Below, piece after piece: positions 1 to 6,808 of a DNA stretch of 14,507 bases. Positions within the stretch are counted from its first letter, which is position 1. The number at the start of each line of letters is the position of its first letter. Under the pieces are notes generated by a model. It saw nothing but the letters and a program-made list of their open reading frames with translations, was not told where the DNA came from and did no database searches. Both the position numbers and the translations under genes were made by a program. The stretch lies in assembly GCA_002388885.1 (NCBI GenBank), contig DGNI01000012.1:1-14507 (forward strand), given 5' to 3'. Source of the DNA: Parvularculaceae bacterium UBA4496. Its GTDB lineage: Bacteria; Pseudomonadota; Alphaproteobacteria; Caulobacterales; Parvularculaceae.

Positions 1-222
1 CACGCCCTGGCCCATCTCGGCGCGCGGTGCGATCACCGTGATGGTGTTGTCGGCGCCGATCATCACATAGGGATTGAACGTCGCCTCCCCCTCGGCGAGT
101 TCGTCCTCGAGCGGGTTGGGGTAGGGGCGGCGATAGATATAATAACCGACGGCGACACCGCCGGCGACGGCGGCGGCGCCGATCAGGAAGGTGCGCCGGG
201 CGATCTTTCCGAGAGAGGCCAT
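1..222 (-). CDS. Molybdopterin-binding oxidoreductase large subunit, N-terminus (partial)
   Basis: Only the first 74 codons are in the window; the gene continues past the left edge. The translation begins MASLGKIARRTFLIGAAA, a twin-arginine-like motif (RRTFLIG, residues 9-15) followed by a hydrophobic alanine/glycine stretch, then a linker rich in prolines, and then NPYVMIGADNTITVIAPRAE followed by MGQGV. That last block is typical of the start of the xanthine dehydrogenase/aldehyde oxidase-type molybdenum subunit (isoquinoline 1-oxidoreductase beta or CoxL-like), which binds the molybdenum cofactor and oxidises N-heterocycles or aldehydes by hydroxylation. The Tat-like leader suggests export or anchoring at the periplasmic face. 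ATG at 222-220 is preceded by GGGAG (231-235) at 8 nt. It starts 3 nt after the stop of the [2Fe-2S] subunit, so the two are certainly cotranscribed. The substrate cannot be told from this fragment. Confidence 0.85.
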   Translation of the reverse strand, partial: MASLGKIARRTFLIGAAAVAGGVAVGYYIYRRPYPNPLEDELAEGEATFNPYVMIGADNTITVIAPRAEMGQGV

Positions 223-225
223 GGC

Positions 226-696
226 TCAGGCTCCCGTTCTGGCTTTTTCGGCCGCCGCGCGTTTGATGGCGGCGCGGATGCGCGGATAGGTGCCGCACCG
301 GCACAGATTGCCGGCCATCGCGTTGTCGATGTCTTCGTCGGTCGGGTTCGGATTGCGCGTCAACAGCGCTGCAGCGGCCATGACCTGTCCCGACTGACAG
401 TAACCACATTGCGGCGTATCGAACTCGGCCCATGCGGCGCGCACGGCATCGGCTTCAGGTCCTTCAAGCCCCTCGACTGTCGTTATCGACTGGCCTTCGA
501 TGGAGCCGACGGGCGTGACGCAGGATCGCCGCGGCAATCCGTTCAAATGCACCGTGCAGGCGCCGCATTGCGCGATGCCGCACCCGAATTTCGTCCCCGT
601 CAAACGCAGATCGTCGCGCAACACCCACAACAGCGGGGTTTCCGGATCCACATCCACTTTTCGTTCTTCGCCATTTACGCTGAATGTAACAGACAT
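226..696 (-). CDS. [2Fe-2S] small subunit of xanthine dehydrogenase-family oxidoreductase
   Basis: A 156-residue protein that carries electrons from the molybdenum site of the large subunit encoded directly downstream. The N-terminal plant-type ferredoxin fold has Cys39, Cys44, Cys47 and Cys59 (CGIAQCGAC then C); the C-terminal helical domain has Cys97-x2-Cys100 (QCGYCQSG) and Cys132-x-Cys134 (NLCRCGTY), the standard eight ligands for two [2Fe-2S] clusters. Length matches the IorA/CoxS/QorS family (about 150-170). The reading frame is open further upstream, but ATG at 696-694 (MSVTFSVNGEER) is chosen because the family starts there and GGGAG (705-709) lies 8 nt before it. No FAD subunit is seen, consistent with the two-subunit isoquinoline-oxidoreductase type that passes electrons to a cytochrome or similar acceptor; that type assignment is an inference. 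Confidence 0.93.
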   Translation of the reverse strand: MSVTFSVNGEERKVDVDPETPLLWVLRDDLRLTGTKFGCGIAQCGACTVHLNGLPRRSCVTPVGSIEGQSITTVEGLEGPEADAVRAAWAEFDTPQCGYCQSGQVMAAAALLTRNPNPTDEDIDNAMAGNLCRCGTYPRIRAAIKRAAAEKARTGA

Positions 697-731
697 AGCA
701 CTATCTCCCGACGGCCACCCCGGAACCTGAA

Positions 732-836
732 TGCACCTTCGTGCACGCCTTTGTCCAGACGAGCGCCTGCGTTTCGGCATGAAGCTGCAAAAACTTAGGC
801 GATTATATCCGATTGTATAGAGTGAGAATGATTATA
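732..836 (-). promoter_or_regulatory. Candidate promoter and leader for the oxidoreductase operon
   Basis: The 169-bp gap 697-865 upstream of the [2Fe-2S] gene is AT-rich in its distal half. On the minus strand there are two TATAAT hexamers, at 807-802 and 836-831, and a third weaker box (TATACA) between them. No good TTGACA-like -35 stands 17 bp before either, so an activator may be needed. The leader also holds a small perfect inverted repeat, TGCAC-CTTC-GTGCA (732-745). The assignment as a promoter rests only on these -10-like boxes and position. Confidence 0.35.
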
Positions 837-865
837 AAGGCGAGCTGCAGAAATTTTGATCTGCT

Positions 866-1972
866 CTAAATGCGCCCGTCGGCGCGCGCGATTTCATAAA
901 GCGCCGCTTCGAACAGCGCGCCGGCGTCGTCCCATGTGTAACGTGTCGCCGTTTCATAAGCCGCGTCCGACATGCGCTGCCATTCTGGCTCAGTCAAATT
1001 CAATATGTGGAGCGCTTTTTCAGCTAGCGCATTGGAGTCCTCAAGGCTCACGACGTATCCTTGTGCGCCGCTCTCAATGAGATCAGGCGCTGCTCCGGCC
1101 TTTGTTGCAACTACGGGCGTGCGGCACGCCATCGCCTCGAGAATAGTCAGGTTAAACCCCTCCATGCGGCTTCCGCTCATCCACACATCACACTTAGCGT
1201 ATAGGTCGCGGATTTTTTCCTGATCCGGTTTGTAGTGATATTCACAATTTTGCGGCAACGGCAGAGTCTCGGTCACGTGACTTGCGCCGAACGTCATGAC
1301 TTTCAGTTCTGGAATCTCCGCCTGCATCTTCTCTATCGCTTTGAGCGTGACATCGACGCCTTTGTTGTCGCTATCACCATACAAAAAGCCCACGCATGGC
1401 GGTGCATGTTTCCCGCGGGGGTCTGCATGAAACTGAATCATGTCTACGCTGTTCGGCACTTTGGCGATGGGCGGCGTATCGAAATCCCGGCGCATGACTC
1501 CATCTAGCCAGCTTGAAATGACAATTTTGCCGAAAGGCGCCCTGTATGTGGCGTTTACGCGTTCTGTGTGCGAAAACGGAAACAATGATTCATAGCCCTG
1601 AATGAAATAGGCTTTCGCGCCTTTCGCGAGGGGCATCGTCATGGCCCACTCCGCCGTCAGCCAGTATGTGGCGATCAAAATATCGCTGTCAGGAACATCC
1701 GCTTCGTCAATTCGGTTTTTGTTTTCGATGACATTTAAGGGAACGCCGACTCTGTCGAAATAAGCCGTTGTGAAGCTGCTTTTGCCGAAGTTTCCAGTGC
1801 GCAGGTATCGTTTAATCCGGTAAAACAGAGACGCCGGCTTCGCCTTGAGCGCGCTTACCGTAACATCGTGGCCCTTCTTTTTGAGATAGCCTGCGTGCAT
1901 GGCTGTTACCCGGTCGCCGCCGCCCAGGTCAGGGTTATAGACAAGGAAATTGATCTTCAGTTTCTTGTTCAT
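866..1972 (-). CDS. GT4-like glycosyltransferase (family 1 C-terminal domain)
   Basis: A 368-residue GT-B glycosyltransferase predicted to add a sugar to a growing surface glycan at the cytoplasmic face. The N-terminal half opens with KINFLVYNPDLGGGDRVTA (7-24), the glycine-rich loop of the acceptor domain. The C-terminal donor domain has GFLYGDSDNKG (195-205), a FGASH segment (228-232) and EGFNLTILEA (271-280), the E-x7-E motif (Glu271, Glu279) that contacts the nucleotide sugar in GT4-type retaining enzymes, followed by RTPVVATKAGAAPDLIE (284-300). The frame is open upstream to about 2116, overlapping the polymerase gene, but ATG 1972-1970 starts exactly at the conserved first beta strand. 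No clear Shine-Dalgarno sequence precedes it; it lies 28 nt after the polymerase stop, so translational coupling is likely. Donor and acceptor sugars are unknown. Confidence 0.88.
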   Translation of the reverse strand: MNKKLKINFLVYNPDLGGGDRVTAMHAGYLKKKGHDVTVSALKAKPASLFYRIKRYLRTGNFGKSSFTTAYFDRVGVPLNVIENKNRIDEADVPDSDILIATYWLTAEWAMTMPLAKGAKAYFIQGYESLFPFSHTERVNATYRAPFGKIVISSWLDGVMRRDFDTPPIAKVPNSVDMIQFHADPRGKHAPPCVGFLYGDSDNKGVDVTLKAIEKMQAEIPELKVMTFGASHVTETLPLPQNCEYHYKPDQEKIRDLYAKCDVWMSGSRMEGFNLTILEAMACRTPVVATKAGAAPDLIESGAQGYVVSLEDSNALAEKALHILNLTEPEWQRMSDAAYETATRYTWDDAGALFEAALYEIARADGRI

Positions 1973-2000
1973 GATGTTTGCGAGGCCAAACTCAAAGCAC

Positions 2001-3539
2001 CTATTTCCAGTTAAACGCAGGCAAATCAGCAGGCGGAGATACAGTTTCCTGTTGGTTGGTATTTTCTGGAACAGGCTGCAAAGCGATACGCGACAGGGCC
2101 AGTCCGAGCGCCGCAATCGACCAGTAAAGATAGGGAATCTGTCCTTCGCTGCTGGTTGTGAAGATCGTCAGAAGAATACCGAAAAGCGTCGCCGCATAAG
2201 CGCGGCAATAATTCGCCAGCAAAGGGTTGGCATCTTTCGCCGCTTTGTGCGCTTTTAAAAGAGAACTCATGACGCAAGCAAAAAATCCGGTGAACAGCGC
2301 AAGTCCAACGAGGCCGCTTTTGAGGCCCACCTGAAGATAGGTGTTGACGATATCGATAATGCCCTGGCCTTGCCGAAGGGATTGCAGCGCGCTACTTTGA
2401 AGAAAGTCACCGGATCCGAAAAGCGGGTTTTCCAACATCACGCCCCACGTGTTTTTTAGAAGCTGCTGACGGTAGCTGATCGTATCATCGGCGCCGCCGA
2501 CAAATGGCAACAACCCGATGATGTCCTTGCCGAACGGTGTTGCAAGAGAGCCGATCAGGGCGACCGCGCCGACAAGCCCCGCCTGCATCGCGCGTATCAT
2601 AAAGCTGGGACTAAGCAGAATATAAAACCCGAGCACCGCCACGGTTCCGACCCATGGCCCGCGCGAAAGGGAGACCAGAATCCCGGCGACAAGAACAGCA
2701 AATCCGGCGTAACGATAAAGTTTTCCGATCTTGTCGTTCAGAACCGCGAGGCCCAGGCCTAGCGCACACATGGAAACATAACCCCAGACAATCGGGTTAT
2801 AAACCGAGGCTGTCGCCCGCAAATATCCTTCACGCATGGAGTATCCGAAGGGCATCGGCCCGAACCAGTTGGTGGAAACGGAATTATAAAAATGCCAATT
2901 GCGAATGAATTCAGGGATCGATGTGGCGGCGAGAATTAATACCGGGAACACAAGCGCGGCCGTCATAATGCGAATATCATCAAATGATTTTGGATAACGA
3001 CTGAAGACGTAAAACAACGGCGCAATCATCAGAAAATCCTGCAGCGCTGTTCTCAGCATGTGAGTGAAGCTTTCGGCTCTGACGGATAAAGACAGCTGCA
3101 GCAACAGATACAAGAGAAACAGGAGGTCAGCGTTGCTTCCGGTCTTGTTCAGCCGTTTCATGGCTTTTGCCGAAATCATGACCGGCGCCAGCACGACGGC
3201 CATGACGACGAATTGCGGATTGACCTCGATAAATTTGTTGATTCCGGCAAACCCGGGAATCGCTTCTCCGAGGGTCGGCGCAACGCATAGCAAGAGCAGA
3301 TAAATCGCTGGCCGATTGGGCTCGCCTTGCACCAGAAAGATCACGAGAACGCCGGAGGCGATCAGGAACAGCCAATAATTCGTAATGAGAAATACGCAGC
3401 TCGTGACCGCGAGCCAGACAATCGCCCAATGGGTGGCCCTCTTTCGCCCCAATAACGGCGCAAAGCCCGCCCGGAAGAAAAGGAGCGCCATGGCGGAAAT
3501 AACGAATACCGCAATGAAGGCTTTAAAATGCGGACTCAT
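2001..3539 (-). CDS. O-antigen ligase/polymerase-family membrane protein (Wzy-like)
   Basis: A 512-residue very hydrophobic protein with roughly 11-13 predicted membrane segments, one large polar loop near the C-terminal third, and the family signatures LVSLSRGPWVG (288-298, SRG preceding a membrane helix) and NPLFGSGDF (371-379) then VNTYLQVGLKSGLVGL (398-413). These match the Wzy_C/O-antigen ligase superfamily, which polymerises or ligates lipid-linked glycan repeats on the periplasmic side. The His-Asn pair common in this family is Val-Asn here (397-399 region). With a flippase divergent at 3666 and a glycosyltransferase downstream, polymerase is the better guess than LPS ligase. Start ATG 3539-3537 places the first helix correctly; GGGAG (3542-3546) is unusually close (2 nt). 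An in-frame ATG at 3614 would add a 25-residue polar extension without a ribosome site and is not preferred. Confidence 0.85.
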   Translation of the reverse strand: MSPHFKAFIAVFVISAMALLFFRAGFAPLLGRKRATHWAIVWLAVTSCVFLITNYWLFLIASGVLVIFLVQGEPNRPAIYLLLLCVAPTLGEAIPGFAGINKFIEVNPQFVVMAVVLAPVMISAKAMKRLNKTGSNADLLFLLYLLLQLSLSVRAESFTHMLRTALQDFLMIAPLFYVFSRYPKSFDDIRIMTAALVFPVLILAATSIPEFIRNWHFYNSVSTNWFGPMPFGYSMREGYLRATASVYNPIVWGYVSMCALGLGLAVLNDKIGKLYRYAGFAVLVAGILVSLSRGPWVGTVAVLGFYILLSPSFMIRAMQAGLVGAVALIGSLATPFGKDIIGLLPFVGGADDTISYRQQLLKNTWGVMLENPLFGSGDFLQSSALQSLRQGQGIIDIVNTYLQVGLKSGLVGLALFTGFFACVMSSLLKAHKAAKDANPLLANYCRAYAATLFGILLTIFTTSSEGQIPYLYWSIAALGLALSRIALQPVPENTNQQETVSPPADLPAFNWK

Positions 3540-3604
3540 GGCTCCCGTATTCCAGAAATGTCTCGCTTCGCCAAAGTCAGGCGGGTGAAGACAACGGCTT
3601 ATTA

Positions 3605-3628
3605 ACCCGGCCATGGCGTTTGCCGGGT
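3605..3628. promoter_or_regulatory. Inverted repeat in the polymerase/flippase divergent promoter region
   Basis: A perfect 7-bp inverted repeat, ACCCGGC (3605-3611) and GCCGGGT (3622-3628), separated by 10 bp, lies in the 126-bp region between the divergent polymerase and flippase genes. Its size, spacing (17 bp centre to centre) and place fit an operator for a dimeric regulator acting on both directions. The GC-rich arms could also form a hairpin in either transcript. No well-matched sigma-70 promoter could be assigned: TTGCCG (3620-3625) with CATAGC 17 bp later is the best on the plus strand and is weak. Confidence 0.35.
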
Positions 3629-3665
3629 AATCAGCTTAGTTGCATAGCCTAGCCGATATTAAAAT

Positions 3666-5054
3666 ATGAAGACGTTAACCGGACTGATTTCCCAAATTAT
3701 CCCGCTGAACGCAGAAGGGGGCGCTCAGTCGCTGCGCCTTCGCGTGCAGCACGGAAGCTTTCTGACCATGGGCGGATTCGGCGCCGGTCAGGTCTTGAGG
3801 CTGGGTTCAAACCTGATCCTGACCCGCCTCGTCGCGCCTGAAGCGTTTGGGCTGATGGCGGTCGCAGTCTCCATTAACATCTGGGCGATCATGCTGACGG
3901 ATATCGGGATCGGATCCAGCGTGATCCGCAGCAAGAACAGCGACGACCCGGAGTTTTTGCGCACGGCGTGGACCATGAAGATCCTGCGCAACGCGCTCAT
4001 CTGGTTGCTGATCCTTCTGGCAGCCGGGGCTGTGTACTGGCTGGCGGAGCTGAACACATTCCAGGCGGACAGCATTTACGCCAATTCGATGCTGCCCTGG
4101 GTGATGATGGGTACGGGTGCGCAAGTCATGCTAGGCGCGTTTTCCTCAATGAATCTCGGCATGGCGCAGCGCAAACTGGCGCTCGGTCGCGTAATCGGTC
4201 TCGAAATCGGGACGCAGGTGTTAGCGATGATTGTCACGATCAGTTTTGCCGCATCTGGTTATGGCGTTTGGGCGCTGGTTATCGGCATGCTTGTCAGCAC
4301 CAGCGTTTCCAGCATCGCGAGTCACTTTATTTTTCCCGGTCCTTCAATGCGCCTGATGCTGCGGCGGGATTACTTTTTTGAAATCTTCAACTTCGGCAAA
4401 TGGCTGATCATCGCGTCTTTCTTTGGATTTCTGGTCAATCGCGGCGACCAGATCCTGTTCGGCGGATACATGGATAGCAACAGCTTCAGTCTCTACGCCA
4501 TAGCCGCCATGTGGGTCACGGCGGCGGCCATGACCATGCAAACGCTGATCAGCCGCATCTTTTTCCCCGCGTTCAGCGAAATCATTCGTGAGCGCCCCCA
4601 CGCTCTGAACAATGCCTATAGAAAGTCCCGGCTGTTGATTGACGCCGCGTCCGTCATTGTCGCCTTTGGCGCATTCTTCCTCGCCGAACCGGCCTTTGCG
4701 CTGCTTTATCCCGATAACTATGCAGGGGTCGGATATTACGTGAAATTACTGTCGCCGTTCTTGTTGCTGACGCCGTTCCGGCTGATCAACACCCTCGTTC
4801 TGGCTGGCGGCGACAGCAAGAATTTCACGGGCGTGACGGTTCTCGCCGGCTTATCCATGCTGGTGTTGACGCCGATCGCTTTCTCAACTTTTGGGGAAAA
4901 AGCAGCGATAGTTTGCTTTTCGGTAATAGAGCTCGTCGCTTTGCCGATTATCTGGCGGATCGGTGCCAAGCGCATAGACATAGATCCGAAAGTTGAAGCG
5001 CGGGCGCTTGCCGCCATCGCATTGATATTGGCGCTTATTTTCTGGATGGATTGA
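3666..5054 (+). CDS. Wzx-type polysaccharide/oligosaccharide flippase (PST family)
   Basis: A 462-residue integral membrane protein of the MOP superfamily, expected to flip lipid-linked oligosaccharide units from the cytoplasmic to the periplasmic face for the polymerase encoded divergently. It shows about 12 hydrophobic segments, and the N-terminal signature LTRLVAPEAFGLMAVAVS (52-69) followed by LTDIGIGSSVIRSKN (77-91), which is characteristic of the Wzx/ExoT-like PST clade. A polar turn with NRGDQILFGGYM lies near the middle, as in the family. The length (about 460-480) is normal. The start ATG at 3666 has no recognisable Shine-Dalgarno sequence and follows an AT-rich stretch (GATATTAAAAT); a leaderless or weakly initiated message is possible, as is a start a few codons later. 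The gene is alone on its strand in the polysaccharide block. Confidence 0.88.
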   Translation: MKTLTGLISQIIPLNAEGGAQSLRLRVQHGSFLTMGGFGAGQVLRLGSNLILTRLVAPEAFGLMAVAVSINIWAIMLTDIGIGSSVIRSKNSDDPEFLRTAWTMKILRNALIWLLILLAAGAVYWLAELNTFQADSIYANSMLPWVMMGTGAQVMLGAFSSMNLGMAQRKLALGRVIGLEIGTQVLAMIVTISFAASGYGVWALVIGMLVSTSVSSIASHFIFPGPSMRLMLRRDYFFEIFNFGKWLIIASFFGFLVNRGDQILFGGYMDSNSFSLYAIAAMWVTAAAMTMQTLISRIFFPAFSEIIRERPHALNNAYRKSRLLIDAASVIVAFGAFFLAEPAFALLYPDNYAGVGYYVKLLSPFLLLTPFRLINTLVLAGGDSKNFTGVTVLAGLSMLVLTPIAFSTFGEKAAIVCFSVIELVALPIIWRIGAKRIDIDPKVEARALAAIALILALIFWMD

Positions 5055-5064
5055 GCGGGGCTCA

Positions 5065-5088
5065 GCGAAGGCGCCTTTGCATTTCTTC
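5065..5088 (+). terminator. Weak candidate terminator after the flippase gene
   Basis: GCGAAG (5065-5070), loop GCGC, CTTTGC (5075-5080) form a 6-bp stem with one G-T pair, followed by ATTTCTTC. The tail is only partly T-rich, so rho-independent termination is uncertain. It begins 11 nt after the flippase stop. Confidence 0.3.
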
Positions 5089-5292
5089 AACGGCCGAAAA
5101 TTTACGAAAAACTAATTAAATCCTTCGCGGAAAACTTTTAAGAAAATTTCATTCCCTTTCATATTGTCGGCAAGGCTCATTCGCCTATGAGTTAAGCCTT
5201 TATCAGTGATCTCGCTCTATTAAAGTTTTGGTTAACCTTAATAATTCTCGCTGATTTTGGCGTGCGGGATAGTTTGACGACAGGTGTGCGTA
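5089..5292 (+). promoter_or_regulatory. AT-rich upstream region of the type I secretion operon
   Basis: The roughly 200 bp before the TolC-like gene are clearly more AT-rich than the coding DNA around them, as expected for a promoter and regulatory region. Notable elements are the 8-bp palindrome GGTTAACC (5230-5237), directly followed by CTTAATAAT, a possible -10 element (TAATAA at 5239-5244), and a TTAA-N8-TTAA pair (5220-5235). No TTGACA-like -35 stands at the right spacing. This is the only substantial gap in front of the exporter genes, so the operon promoter should be here. Confidence 0.4.
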
Positions 5293-6808
5293 ATGCTCAG
5301 GCTTCAGATGATATTATGTTCTGGCGCCGTTTTCAGCGTGTTGACGAGCACGAATTTGGCGGCGGCGACGCCTGAAGACCTCAAATATTACGGTTCTGTT
5401 TATCCCGACGATGCCGAGCAAAACGCGCCGTCGGCAACGGCAGTTACTTCGCAACCCGTATCGCGCAGGGCGGCTTCAAGCGCGGCCGATCCGGCGCTAG
5501 AAAAAGCGCTGGGGCCGGCAGGCTATATCGTCAAGGCGCAGGGTGACGACGCAGCATTCGCATCGCTGATCCGCCGCGCCGTGGGACGGCATCCCGCCTA
5601 TCATGCGCAAGCTTCCAGTCTCGATGAGTCATCGGCTGCGCGTAAACGGGCGCGCTCTTCCCTGTTGCCGCAACTTTCCGGACAACTGCGGGGAGACTAT
5701 TCCATTACGCGCGATTTCGCCGCCGGTACCGATAATGTCGTTGAATCGTTGCGCCCCCGCGAGCAGTTCACGGCGGGTGTTTCAGCATCGCAGTTGATTT
5801 TTGACGGCGGCGCGACCATCCAGCGTATTCGCAGCGCTCGCGCGCTCGATGAAGAATACAAGAATGCGTTGTCGACACGGATTAACGATCTCTCGATCAA
5901 TGCGCTAACGGCGTATTATGACGTTGCGGCGCATCAGGCGCTTCTTGCGCTAGGGCGTAATTTCATCAAGCGCCATGAGGATATTCTTGAAAGCGTCAAG
6001 GAGCGCGAGCGGCTTGGCGCAGGGTCGAAAGCGGACGTCACCCGCGCACGCGCACGCCTTGCCGCATCGCGCGCGCGCCTCTCCGAGATCGAAGAGAGCA
6101 AGCAGTTTGCAGATATCCGTTACGAGGAATTTTTCGGTGAGCCGCCGGCGCTTCTGGCGCGGCCCGGCGTAACGGCTCCGCTTTTGGGCTCGCGCAATGA
6201 AACCGTTGCTGAAGCGATCGAAAACAACCCCGAACTTGCCGCAGCGGAGGCCCGCGCCGATGCGCGCCAGGCCGATTTCAAAGCCGCCAAGGGCGCGCGC
6301 TATCCCGAAGTGCGGCTATCGGTTGACGCAGTGAAATACGATGTCTTCGACAGCGGCGATGATTTTGACGTGCGCGCCGGGTTGAATATCAACTATGACA
6401 TCTTTACGGGCGGCGCGCGTTCCGCTGACATCGCCACCGCAAGGTCTCGCGCCAAACGTGAATCGTTTAATGAATCGCGCATCCGCCAGGAGATAGCGCG
6501 CGACGCCGCAATGGCGTTTGAACGGCTGCAAAGTTCGGACAGCCGTCTCGATGCGCTGGCGGAGGCGGTGATCGCGCATGATGAAACGCGCGATCTGGTG
6601 CTGGAGCGTTACAGGCTTTCGCGCGGCGACCTTATCGATGTCCTGCAGTCGGAGAACGATTATTTCGAAGCGGCGGTCGCCTATCTGACGGCGCTCTCCG
6701 GTCACGACATGGCCGGCTATGTGTTAATGGAGCATACGGGCGATCTCCTGCGTCTGTTCTCGCCGCAGCTTGAATATGAAAACGCCATCGCCGGGGCGCG
6801 CGATGAGT
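5293..6808 (+). CDS. TolC-like outer membrane channel of the type I secretion system
   Basis: The gene ends with TAG at 6808-6810; coding residues total 505. It encodes the outer membrane duct that docks to the HlyD-like adaptor. A Sec signal peptide is visible: MLRLQMILCSGAVFSVLTS then a likely cut after NLAAA (about residue 25). Two OEP repeats follow: SLIRRAVGRHPAY begins the first (from about 91), with the beta-strand signature QLIFDGG (167-173), and the second carries NPELAAAEARADARQADF and YDIFTGG, the matching strand. Long alternating alpha-helices rich in Ala, Arg and Glu form the tunnel. A roughly 60-residue polar segment between signal peptide and first repeat is longer than in typical TolC. 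ATG at 5293 is preferred over an in-frame GTG at 5284 because AGG (5282-5284) sits 8 nt before it. The 3' end overlaps the ABC gene by 8 bp. Confidence 0.9.

Noticed and set aside
5220..5235. TTAA-N8-TTAA upstream of the TolC-like gene, reminiscent of a CtrA site.
   Set aside because: The CtrA consensus is TTAA-N7-TTAA; spacing here is one base too long and the region is AT-rich, so chance is likely. Kept only as part of the promoter-region note.
5284..5292. In-frame GTG start three codons before the chosen start of the TolC-like gene.
   Set aside because: It would place the only Shine-Dalgarno-like AGG inside the start region itself, while ATG 5293 has it at 8 nt.
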